Assembly: GCF_014635065.1 (NCBI RefSeq)
Contig: NZ_BMCG01000001.1
Coordinates: forward strand, 372,001 to 436,000
DNA length: 64,000 nt
Direction: 5' to 3'
Source of the DNA: Oxalicibacterium flavum
Lineage (GTDB): Bacteria > Pseudomonadota > Gammaproteobacteria > Burkholderiales > Burkholderiaceae_D
The notes under the pieces are model-generated. The model was not told where the DNA came from. It ran no database searches and saw only the letters and a list, made by a program, of their open reading frames with translations. The position numbers were made by a program, and so were the translations under genes. Below are positions 1-6,974 of the stretch, piece by piece; within the stretch, counting starts at the first letter, position 1, and every line of letters begins with the position of its first letter.

Positions 1-81
1 AAGAAATTCGCACCGACCGGTATCGGCTACTACTATGGCGATCCACGCAACGTGATGGTCTCGCTGCGCGCCAAGTTCTGA
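1..81 (+). CDS. TonB-dependent siderophore receptor, C-terminal end only
   Basis: The first 26 codons of the window are open in frame 1 and end in TGA. The peptide finishes with YYYGDPRNVMVSLRAKF. This is the usual last beta-strand of a TonB-dependent outer-membrane receptor: a GxPRN/GEPR turn, then a strand ending in an aromatic F. The three complete receptors downstream end the same way (GAPRNFMASMKYTF, GEPRKLSVNLKHTF, GEPRNAMLTVRGKF). An intrinsic terminator follows directly. The fragment is cut by the window edge, so its substrate cannot be judged. It implies the sigma/FecR/receptor array extends to the left. Confidence 0.85.
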   Translation, partial: KKFAPTGIGYYYGDPRNVMVSLRAKF

Positions 82-97
82 TTTACCAAGGCAAGAC

Positions 98-133
98 AAA
101 AAAGCCGCTCCAGTTATGGAGCGGCTTTTTTTT
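98..133 (+). terminator. Rho-independent terminator after the partial receptor gene
   Basis: The arms AAAGCCGCTCC and GGAGCGGCTTT flank a short AGTTAT loop and are followed by a run of T. It also has A-tracts on the left, so it could serve the convergent minus-strand lipoprotein gene that ends at 199. Confidence 0.85.
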
Positions 134-198
134 GATCATCACCACGGCGATAGCTTTGCTTCACAGACGGCAACCGGTGCACACAACAGATTCCAGCG

Positions 199-726
199 TT
201 ACGGCCTCTGCGGAAACTCCTTGCGCACCCAATCGTCCAGCAGCGTCTTCTCGTAGCGCAGCGGATCGTTCGAGTACATATTGGTACGCGACAGGAAACC
301 CAAGTCGCGCAGTTCGCGCTTGCCGGAGGACAGCGTGCTGCCATCCGCCGCCAGCAGACGGAACGTCAGGTCGATGCGCGGTGGATAAATGTCGCGCACG
401 ATGCGCACGTCGTAGGACGACGGGCCGCGCCACGGCTCGACGCTGCCGGCGCGCTCGATGTGAGTGAAGGCGATGTCCAGCTTCTGTCCTGCCGACAGCA
501 CGCGGCTCGCACGTTCCTGGATATGACGGGTCAGCGACTGCTCGGTGGAGCGCAGCGCCGCCTCGGATTCGTTCGGCGCCTTGCGCAGGTCGGCGCGCCA
601 GACATCCGGTGCGTACTGTACGGTCACCGCATCCGTCGACACCTGCGGCGCGGGCGAAGTGGCACAGGCGGCCAGCGCGCAGGTTACCGCGAGCAAACAG
701 ACACGGCCAATGGAACAGACGTTCAT
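199..726 (-). CDS. DUF3016 family lipoprotein
   Basis: The protein has 175 residues. The start chosen is the ATG at 726, preceded on the minus strand by AAAAGGAGAAACG, a good ribosome binding site. The longer upstream extension has no signal peptide. The N-terminus is a lipoprotein signal ending in the lipobox LAAC, about residues 18-21, so the protein is probably anchored in the outer membrane. The remainder fits DUF3016, with a 'VLSAGQKLDIAFTHIERAG' segment and a 'DIYPPRIDLTFRLL' segment. No function is established for the family. A Fur-type core lies 47 nt upstream, so iron-dependent expression is likely, in keeping with the receptor genes on both sides. Confidence 0.8.
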   Translation of the reverse strand: MNVCSIGRVCLLAVTCALAACATSPAPQVSTDAVTVQYAPDVWRADLRKAPNESEAALRSTEQSLTRHIQERASRVLSAGQKLDIAFTHIERAGSVEPWRGPSSYDVRIVRDIYPPRIDLTFRLLAADGSTLSSGKRELRDLGFLSRTNMYSNDPLRYEKTLLDDWVRKEFPQRP

Positions 727-767
727 ATCGTTTCTCCTTTTCTGGCAAGGGCAGGCGACGGATAGCA

Positions 768-786
768 AGCCATGATAATCATTCTT
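768..786 (-). promoter_or_regulatory. Fur-type box upstream of DUF3016 lipoprotein gene
   Basis: The core TGATAATCATT (773-783) matches the centre of the classical 19-bp Fur consensus exactly. It lies about 45 nt upstream of the lipoprotein start, a normal promoter position. Confidence 0.6.
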
Positions 787-964
787 GATAAATCGCGTCT
801 TCCATGCTGCCGAGCATCGCCTCGCCTTGCCGCGCCATGTCCGGACAATTATCTGCCTTGGAGCAGCGTGCCATTGCAGCACAACCGCAGCATGCACAAC
901 CCTTCTGTGCAGTTCATGCAACGCAGCGTGAGGCGGCAGATTGACGTTCCAACCCGGAATCGCA

Positions 965-983
965 GATAATGAGAACAATTCTC
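965..983 (+). promoter_or_regulatory. Fur box upstream of ECF sigma gene 1
   Basis: The sequence GATAATGAGAACAATTCTC agrees closely with the 19-bp Fur consensus. The same element, with small changes, precedes the two later sigma genes at nearly the same distance from their GTG starts. This makes repression under iron-replete conditions the likely control. Confidence 0.75.
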
Positions 984-1026
984 AAATAAGCAGCCAGCTC
1001 ACCGACACGGAAAGCAAGCCAGTTTG

Positions 1027-1043
1027 GCGTCCCGACCGGACGC
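1027..1043 (+). promoter_or_regulatory. Leader hairpin before SD of sigma gene 1
   Basis: The inverted repeat GCGTCC / GGACGC has a 5-nt loop. It ends 4 nt before the GGAG of the ribosome binding site at 1048. Sigma genes 2 and 3 have hairpins of different sequence in the same place. Confidence 0.5.
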
Positions 1044-1058
1044 ATCTGGAGCAAGACA

Positions 1059-1565
1059 GTGAGCATCGCACGCCCTACCGATCCCATCGCAGACATCTAC
1101 AGCCAGCATCACGGCTGGCTGCTGCGCTGGCTGCGCGGCAAGCTCAACTGCGCGGACCAGGCTGCCGATCTGGCGCAAGATACCTTCCTGCGGCTGCTGA
1201 CGGCGCCACCCGAACAACCCCATTCCCTGCGGGAACCGCGCGCCTACCTGACCACGGTGGCGCAGCGGCTGGTCATCGACCACTACCGCCGCCATTCGCT
1301 CGAACAGGCGTGGCTGGACACGCTGGCACGCCTGCCGGAGCCGATGGCGCCCTCGCCCGAGGATCGCCTGCTGGTGCTGGAAACACTGCACCGCATCGAC
1401 GCCATGCTAGACGGCCTGCTGCCGCCGGTGCGCAGCGCCTTCCTGCTGTCGCAGCTCGAAGGACTCGGCTATGCCGAGATCGCCACGCGGCTCGGCATCA
1501 GCGAACGCACGGTCAAACGCTACATGGTGCAGGCATTCGAACGCTGCATCCTCCTCATCGCATGA
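1059..1565 (+). CDS. FecI-like ECF sigma factor (module 1)
   Basis: This is a 168-residue ECF sigma factor of the iron-starvation FecI group. Region 2 is seen in 'AADLAQDTFLRLL' (about residues 35-47) and 'REPRAYLTTVAQRLVIDHYRR' (about 58-78). Region 4 has the helix-turn-helix 'GLGYAEIATRLGISERTVKRYM'. It is expected to direct RNA polymerase to the promoter of the receptor gene downstream when FecR signals. The GTG start is supported by GGAG eight bases upstream and by the same layout in the two paralogues. The stop overlaps the fecR start (ATGA). A Fur box lies upstream. Confidence 0.9.
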   Translation: MSIARPTDPIADIYSQHHGWLLRWLRGKLNCADQAADLAQDTFLRLLTAPPEQPHSLREPRAYLTTVAQRLVIDHYRRHSLEQAWLDTLARLPEPMAPSPEDRLLVLETLHRIDAMLDGLLPPVRSAFLLSQLEGLGYAEIATRLGISERTVKRYMVQAFERCILLIA

Positions 1566-2551
1566 ATACCATCGCAGAACGTTTCCTTCCCGCCGTCGAT
1601 CCGCGCGCCGCACGCGAGGCGGCGCAATGGCTGATGCAGCTCCGTTCCGGCCAGTGCAGCGAGACCGACCGGCTCGAATGCCAGGCCTGGCGCGAGGCCG
1701 ACCCGGCCAACGAACTCGCATGGCAGCGCGCCGAGATGGTCAGCCGTACGCTCGGCATGGTGCCGCCCGCGGTCGGCATGCCGGTGCTCGACCGCCCGGC
1801 GCTGCTGGAACGTCGCGCCTCGGTCAAGACGCTGGCGATGCTGATCGCGGCCAGCCCCATCGTGTGGGCTGCCTATCGCGCCGCACCGTGGCAGGAATGG
1901 ACCGCCGGCACGCGTACCGCCAAGGGAGAAATCCGTCACATGACGCTCGGCGACGGCACGCGCCTCGTGCTCAATACCGAGACCGCGATCGACATCGCCT
2001 TCGACGACACGATCCGCCTCGTCAAGCTGCATGCGGGTGAAATCCATATCGAGACCGCATCCGATCCGGTCAACCGGCCGCATCCCTTCGTCGTGCAGAG
2101 CGAGAACGGCCGCGTGCGCGCCATCGGCACGCGCTTCTCGGTACGGCTGGAAGGTGCGCTGATCGACGCACGCACCCACGTTGCCGTCACCCAGGGCGCG
2201 GTCGAAATCCGCCCCGGCAATGCCTACCATGCGCTGCAAGTCGTCGCCGCCGGCCAGCAGACCAGCTTCGACAGCGATGCAGTGTCCGCACCGTCGCCGT
2301 TGCCCGCGCATGCCGATGCCTGGGTCAACGGCGTGCTGATGGCCGACGACACGCCGCTGCAGGAAATCGTCGAGCAGATCGCGCGCTATCGTCCTGGCGT
2401 ACTGCGCTGCCATCCGTCGGTCGCCGACCTGCGCGTCTCAGGCGCCTTCCAGTTGAAGGACACCGACAACATCCTCCATCTGCTGCAGCGTTCGCTGCCG
2501 ATCCGCGTGCAGAAGCGCACGCGTTACTGGGTCAGCCTGGAACCGACCTGA
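1562..2551 (+). CDS. FecR-type anti-sigma regulator (module 1)
   Basis: This 329-residue protein overlaps the sigma gene by 4 nt, so the two are translationally coupled. The N-terminal cytoplasmic part has the DUF4880-like pattern 'REAAQWLMQLRSG...CQAWREADPANELAWQRAE'. A single membrane segment follows at about residues 85-105. The periplasmic FecR domain shows 'RTAKGEIRHMTLGDGTRL' and 'AIGTRFSVR'. A C-terminal STN-like stretch ends at 'GAFQLKDTDNILHLLQRSLP'. It should hold the sigma factor inactive and receive the signal from the receptor's N-terminal domain. Confidence 0.9.
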   Translation: MNTIAERFLPAVDPRAAREAAQWLMQLRSGQCSETDRLECQAWREADPANELAWQRAEMVSRTLGMVPPAVGMPVLDRPALLERRASVKTLAMLIAASPIVWAAYRAAPWQEWTAGTRTAKGEIRHMTLGDGTRLVLNTETAIDIAFDDTIRLVKLHAGEIHIETASDPVNRPHPFVVQSENGRVRAIGTRFSVRLEGALIDARTHVAVTQGAVEIRPGNAYHALQVVAAGQQTSFDSDAVSAPSPLPAHADAWVNGVLMADDTPLQEIVEQIARYRPGVLRCHPSVADLRVSGAFQLKDTDNILHLLQRSLPIRVQKRTRYWVSLEPT

Positions 2552-2642
2552 CAAGAATTAATGCATTTCCCTGTCCCTTTTCAGAAATTGGTCCGTCAGA
2601 ACAAACAGAAGTAAAAAAACTGACCAAATGAAAGGGAGTCAA

Positions 2643-5069
2643 ATGAACCAGTCCCACGCCCGTCCCGCGCGCGGCGATCTCAAGCCTTGTGCGTACGCCG
2701 TGCGCAATGCCATGTGCCTCATGCTCGGTATTGCATGCCTGGCAGCGCTACCCACACAGGAAACGTACGCACAGCCAAACCAGGCATCCGCCGAAAAGAT
2801 CAGCCATTCGATCCCACCGGGGCCTTTGGGGCCGGCCCTGGCGCAGTTTGCGGCACGTGCGGGCATCAGCATCGTAACTGAAACATCCATGGTTGCCGGA
2901 AAACTGACCAAGGGTCTGCAAGGCGACTTTACGGCATACGAAGGCATTTCCCGGCTGCTGGAAGACAGCGGGCTAGAGGTCATTGACCTGGCAAATGGCA
3001 ATTACAATCTTCGCCATGCGCCTTCTGCGCAAGCCGGTGACGCCGTCCTGCAAACCATCACGGTGTCGGGCAAAGGCTATGGCTCTACCACCGAGGGAAC
3101 CGGCTCGTACGCCACTTTTTCCACCAGTAGCTCCACGCGTTTGAATCTTTCGCAACAGGAAACGCCGCAGGCGGTCACCGTTCTGACCCGGCAACGGCTG
3201 GACGATCAGAAGCTCAGCACGCTGATCGACGTACTCGATGCAACACCGGGCATCTACGTTGCCCAAGGCTCGATTGGTCAGGACGGCCCCAACATGTATG
3301 CGCGCGGCTCCAGCCTGAGCAACTTCCAGATCGATGGCGTACCCACGTTCTCGGGCATGAGCCCCTTTCTTGCCAACACGGCCGCATACGACCGCGTGGA
3401 GGTGGTGCGCGGTGCCACCGGCGTCATGAACGGCCTTGGCACGCCCGCAGCCACGGTTAACCTGATTCGCAAGCGGCCGACTGCCGAGCCGCAGTTTTCC
3501 CTGAACACACAGGCTGGCAATTGGGATCGCTATGGCGTCGGCGCCGACGTTTCCGGCGCCATAAACGAAAGCGGCACGGCGCGCCTGCGACTGGTAGGAG
3601 ACTACAAGGACGAAGGTGCCTGGGTGGATCGCTTCCGCCAGAAGAAACTCGCGCTCTACGGCATCGGCGAATTCGACCTGAGCGACAAAACCCTGCTTAC
3701 CCTCGGCTTCAACCACCTGCGCCAGGACACCGATTCCGCCATCGTCGGCCGGCCGCTGTACTTCAGCGATGGCCAGCGCATTCCCCTGTCACCCTCGGAC
3801 AACACCAGCCAGAAATGGCGCTACTACAAGCACGACATGGACGGCATCTTCGCCTCGCTGGAACACCGCTTCAGTTCCGGATGGGTCGGCAAGGTGGAGT
3901 ACAGCCACACACGCTACGAGTACGACGGTCTGCTCGCGAGCATGCTTGGCTCGATTGACCCGGCAACCGGTGCAGGCATGACGATACGCCCGAACCGCTG
4001 GGACAGCCAACTGCGACAGAACAACGTCGATGCCTATGTTTCAGGCGTGTTTCCACTCTTCGGCCGTGATCACGAACTGATTGCAGGGCTTACCCTCTCA
4101 AGACTCGAATCGGACGGCTCTGCCTACACGCTGGATGCAAGCTATCCCACTGCCACCACCATTCATGACTGGGCCAATGCGCCGGCACCGACTTTTGCCA
4201 ACACCGGCGGCAACAAAAGCGAAGAGCGCAACTACGGTGCATTCGTGAACACCCGCTTTTCACTGACAGACAGCACGAGCCTGCTGCTGGGCGGCCGTAC
4301 GACACGCTGGACGCGGGATATCGACGTCACCAGCCTGCTCTGGAGCGACTACTCCCTTCGCGAGCGCAGGAATACCTTCGTTCCCTATGCAGGCATCGTG
4401 CATGCGCTCAACGACACCTGGTCGGTCTATGCCAGCTACACCAAGATCTTCCGACCGCAGGATGACTGGCTCAACGACTACTTCACGGCCTCGCAGTTGC
4501 AACCTGAAGAAGGCGTCAGCTACGAAGCAGGCGTCAAGGCCAGTTTTGCCGACGGCCGCCTCACGGGCAGCTTGTCGGTGTTCCGCAGTGAAGTGGACAA
4601 TCTTGCAGTATGGAATGCCGACGCGTTCACATACGACCTGCTGGGCAACACCCGCGCCCGTGGGATTGAACTGGAACTCAATGGCGAGCTGACCCGTGAC
4701 TGGCAACTGTCGGCAGGCTATGCCTTTGCGGTAAGCAAGGACGGCAACGGCGAACGCGTGCTCACCTATGTTCCTCGCCAGACGCTGAAGCTGTTCACCA
4801 GTTATCGGCTGCCGGGCGAATGGAACAAGCTCACCGTGGGCGGTGGCGTCAACTGGCAGAATGCCAACAACAGCGGAAGCGGCTTCGATCACAGGCAAGG
4901 CAGTCTCGCCCTGGTCAGCCTGATGGGGCGTTACCAGATCGATCGGAATCTGTCCGTTTCGCTGAATCTGAACAATGCGCTGGACAAGCGTTATCTGAGC
5001 AGCAACGGCGACTACGGCACCTACGGCGCGCCGCGCAACTTCATGGCTTCCATGAAATATACATTCTGA
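2643..5069 (+). CDS. TonB-dependent siderophore receptor/transducer with STN domain (module 1)
   Basis: This is an 808-residue outer-membrane receptor. I place the start at the ATG at 2643, with AGGGAG 5-8 bases before it, rather than the in-frame ATG 15 bases earlier. After a signal peptide comes the STN signalling domain (about residues 50-110, 'IPPGPLGPALAQFAARAGIS'). A linker with a likely TonB box ('DAVLQTITVSG') leads to the plug (about 165-285, with 'ATGVMNGLGTPAATVNLIRKRP') and the 22-strand barrel ending in F. The presence of STN marks a transducer that signals through FecR. It is closest in style to FhuE/FoxA-type ferric siderophore receptors; the ligand cannot be named. Confidence 0.9.
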   Translation: MNQSHARPARGDLKPCAYAVRNAMCLMLGIACLAALPTQETYAQPNQASAEKISHSIPPGPLGPALAQFAARAGISIVTETSMVAGKLTKGLQGDFTAYEGISRLLEDSGLEVIDLANGNYNLRHAPSAQAGDAVLQTITVSGKGYGSTTEGTGSYATFSTSSSTRLNLSQQETPQAVTVLTRQRLDDQKLSTLIDVLDATPGIYVAQGSIGQDGPNMYARGSSLSNFQIDGVPTFSGMSPFLANTAAYDRVEVVRGATGVMNGLGTPAATVNLIRKRPTAEPQFSLNTQAGNWDRYGVGADVSGAINESGTARLRLVGDYKDEGAWVDRFRQKKLALYGIGEFDLSDKTLLTLGFNHLRQDTDSAIVGRPLYFSDGQRIPLSPSDNTSQKWRYYKHDMDGIFASLEHRFSSGWVGKVEYSHTRYEYDGLLASMLGSIDPATGAGMTIRPNRWDSQLRQNNVDAYVSGVFPLFGRDHELIAGLTLSRLESDGSAYTLDASYPTATTIHDWANAPAPTFANTGGNKSEERNYGAFVNTRFSLTDSTSLLLGGRTTRWTRDIDVTSLLWSDYSLRERRNTFVPYAGIVHALNDTWSVYASYTKIFRPQDDWLNDYFTASQLQPEEGVSYEAGVKASFADGRLTGSLSVFRSEVDNLAVWNADAFTYDLLGNTRARGIELELNGELTRDWQLSAGYAFAVSKDGNGERVLTYVPRQTLKLFTSYRLPGEWNKLTVGGGVNWQNANNSGSGFDHRQGSLALVSLMGRYQIDRNLSVSLNLNNALDKRYLSSNGDYGTYGAPRNFMASMKYTF

Positions 5070-5101
5070 GTATCCCTGAACCAGAGATATCCAGCCCTGC
5101 A

Positions 5102-5139
5102 AAAGGTGTGGTGTGAGATGATCGCCCCACACCTTTTTT
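5102..5139 (+). terminator. Rho-independent terminator after receptor 1
   Basis: The arms AAAGGTGTGG and CCACACCTTT are followed by TTTT. It separates module 1 from module 2. Confidence 0.85.
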
Positions 5140-5284
5140 ATTGACGCAATCGTCAAGAGTTTCTTGTACTGCTGCCCATCCGACTCACCCGCCCTACACC
5201 TTCCCTCCCCACGCAAGCCCGGCTGGAGTTTGTATTTAGGCTGCAACAGCCAAGACTCGTCCGGATTGACGCTCGCATCACACG

Positions 5285-5345
5285 AATGCAACAATGAGAA
5301 CCATTCTCAACCAAGCCCAGCCAGTGCGTATTCGCCAGCCAGCTT
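5285..5345 (+). repeat. 61-bp leader repeat, copy 1 (before sigma gene 2)
   Basis: This block is identical, base for base over 61 bp, to 9611-9671 before sigma gene 3. It includes the Fur box and the transcript leader up to just before the hairpin. Similarity continues, less perfectly, into the start of both sigma genes. Confidence 0.95.
5290..5308 (+). promoter_or_regulatory. Fur box upstream of ECF sigma gene 2
   Basis: The site AACAATGAGAACCATTCTC contains the symmetric GAGAA-N3-TTCTC core also seen at 965-983 (GAGAACAATTCTC). It lies 72 nt before the GTG start of sigma gene 2 and inside the 61-bp repeat. Confidence 0.7.
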
Positions 5346-5348
5346 GAC

Positions 5349-5364
5349 GATGTCCAAGGACATC
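5349..5364 (+). promoter_or_regulatory. Leader hairpin before SD of sigma gene 2
   Basis: GATGTCC and GGACATC form a perfect inverted repeat that ends 6 nt before GGAG. Compared with copy 3 (GATGCCG / CGGCATC), two stem positions differ on both arms while keeping their pairing. Confidence 0.55.
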
Positions 5365-5380
5365 CGGTCTGGAGCATCTC

Positions 5381-5896
5381 GTGTCCGTCAGCAGTACCAC
5401 CGATCCCGTTTCCGAACTCTATAGCGCCCATCACGGCTGGCTGCAGGGCTGGCTGCGCAAGAAGCTCGGCTGTGCGCACAACGCGGCCGACCTTGCGCAG
5501 GACACCTTCATCCGCATCCTCGCCTCGTTCGAGAAACAGCGCCATGCCGAACTCGACCTGCGCGAGCCGCGCGCCTACCTGACTACGGTCGCCACCCGCG
5601 TGCTCAGCAATCACTACCGGCGCCAGTCGCTGGAACAGGCTTACGTTGAAGCGCTGAGCCAGATGCCGGAAGCCGTCGCACCGCCACCCGAACAGCGCCT
5701 GATCATTCTCGAAACCCTCAACGACATCGATGCGTTGCTGAATGCACTGCCGCAGAAGGTACGTGCAGTGTTCCTCGCCGCGCAGCTCGACGGCCTGACC
5801 TACAACGAGATTTCGCAGCAACTGAACATCCCGCCGCGCAGCGTACGCCGCTACATGGCGCTCGCCTACGAACGATGCCTGCTTCCGCACGCCTGA
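5381..5896 (+). CDS. FecI-like ECF sigma factor (module 2)
   Basis: This is a 171-residue ECF sigma factor paralogous to the first. Region 2 is visible in 'AADLAQDTFIRILASF' and 'REPRAYLTTVATRVLSNHYRR', and region 4 in 'LTYNEISQQLNIPPRSVRRYM'. The GTG start has GGAG 6 nt upstream, the same arrangement as in the paralogues. The last 22 bases overlap the fecR start. Fur-controlled expression is likely from the upstream box. It should activate the receptor gene of this module, but cross-activation within the array is possible because the leader is duplicated. Confidence 0.9.
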   Translation: MSVSSTTDPVSELYSAHHGWLQGWLRKKLGCAHNAADLAQDTFIRILASFEKQRHAELDLREPRAYLTTVATRVLSNHYRRQSLEQAYVEALSQMPEAVAPPPEQRLIILETLNDIDALLNALPQKVRAVFLAAQLDGLTYNEISQQLNIPPRSVRRYMALAYERCLLPHA

Positions 5897-6879
5897 ATCC
5901 CGCCGCACAGGAAGCGCCGCTCGACCCGCGCATAGCGCGCGAGGCGGCGCAATGGCTGATGCGCGTGCATCCCGCGGCCGAGCCCGACGAAAACGAACTG
6001 CACGCCTGCCAGCAATGGCGCGCCAGCCATGCCGAACACGAACTGGCCTGGCAGCGCGCGCAGCAGCTCAATGCCAAGTTCGGCATCATGCCACCCATGC
6101 TCGGCAAGGCCGCGCTCGGGCGCCCTTTCGCACGCTCACCGGAACAACAGCGCCGTGCGGCCGTCAAGAAGCTGGCCTTACTGCTGACACTGGCGCCAGC
6201 CTCGCTGCTGGCTTACCGGCAACTGCCGGTAAATGCGTGGCGCGCCGACTACCGTACCGCGACCGGCGAACGGCGCAACGTCCAACTGGCCGACGGCAGC
6301 CATGTCCGGATGAATACCGGCAGCGCTTTCGACGCCGTGTATGACGATACCCAGCGCCTGCTGATCCTGCACGAAGGCGAACTGCTGATCGAAACCGCGC
6401 GCGACAGCCGTTCACCTGCACGCCCGTTCCGCGTGCAGACCGCGGATGGCCGCATCCGCGCCATCGGTACCCGCTTCACCGTCAAGCGCGTCGCCGCATG
6501 GAGCGATGTGGCCGTGTTCGAAGGAGCGGTCGAAGTGCAGGCGCGCGACGATGCCATGCAGACGCGCATCCTCGCCGCCAACCACCAGTTGCGTTTCTCG
6601 GCCACCGGACTCGACGAAACCGAAGCACTGATTTCTCACAACGCAGACTGGACGCACGGCATCCTGCATGCCGACAACCAGCGACTTGCAGACTTCTGCG
6701 CCGAACTTTCACGCCACCGGCGCGGCTGGCTACGCTGCGATCCAGCCGTGGCCGACCTGCGCATTTCCGGCAGCTTCCAGCTCGACGACACCGACCGCAT
6801 CCTGCGCGCGCTGGTCGGCACGCTGCCTGTGCGCATCACCTTCCACACACGCTACTGGGTCGCCATCCAGCCTGCCTGA
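5875..6879 (+). CDS. FecR-type anti-sigma regulator (module 2)
   Basis: The protein has 334 residues and its ATG lies inside the sigma gene (22-nt overlap). It has the same parts as module 1: the cytoplasmic DUF4880-like N-terminus ('IAREAAQWLMRVHP...HELAWQRAQQL'), one membrane segment around residues 100-118 ('KLALLLTLAPASLLAY'), a periplasmic FecR domain ('YRTATGERRNVQLADGSHV', 'RAIGTRFTVK') and a C-terminal STN-like region ('LRISGSFQLDDTDRILRAL'). It should inhibit the partner sigma factor and relay the receptor signal. Confidence 0.9.
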   Translation: MPASARLNPAAQEAPLDPRIAREAAQWLMRVHPAAEPDENELHACQQWRASHAEHELAWQRAQQLNAKFGIMPPMLGKAALGRPFARSPEQQRRAAVKKLALLLTLAPASLLAYRQLPVNAWRADYRTATGERRNVQLADGSHVRMNTGSAFDAVYDDTQRLLILHEGELLIETARDSRSPARPFRVQTADGRIRAIGTRFTVKRVAAWSDVAVFEGAVEVQARDDAMQTRILAANHQLRFSATGLDETEALISHNADWTHGILHADNQRLADFCAELSRHRRGWLRCDPAVADLRISGSFQLDDTDRILRALVGTLPVRITFHTRYWVAIQPA

Positions 6880-6974
6880 AAAATTTTTGCGGAAAAACTG
6901 GCCGCTTTTTTTCGATGACGTGTCATTGCTTGTGCAAACACACCAAAACATCGTCATCAAACAAGGATTCCACC

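Larger units (their letters stand above)
727..1058. other. Divergent intergenic region between DUF3016 gene and sigma gene 1
   Basis: This 332-bp stretch contains no convincing gene. It carries two Fur-type sites (768-786 and 965-983) facing opposite genes, and a hairpin just before the sigma gene's ribosome binding site (1027-1043). Confidence 0.7.
5070..5380. other. Intergenic region with terminator and regulatory leader of sigma gene 2
   Basis: These 311 bp hold a terminator (5102-5139), a Fur box (5290-5308), the first copy of a 61-bp exact repeat (5285-5345) and a leader hairpin (5349-5364). I see no gene here. Confidence 0.7.

Noticed and set aside
941-1561. Upstream extension of the first FecR frame
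   Set aside because: The extension is the +1 shadow of the sigma gene; the FecR family N-terminus begins at 1562 with an ATGA overlap.
6498-6974. Upstream extension of receptor 2
   Set aside because: It overlaps FecR in another frame. The signal peptide and ribosome binding site place the start at 6975.
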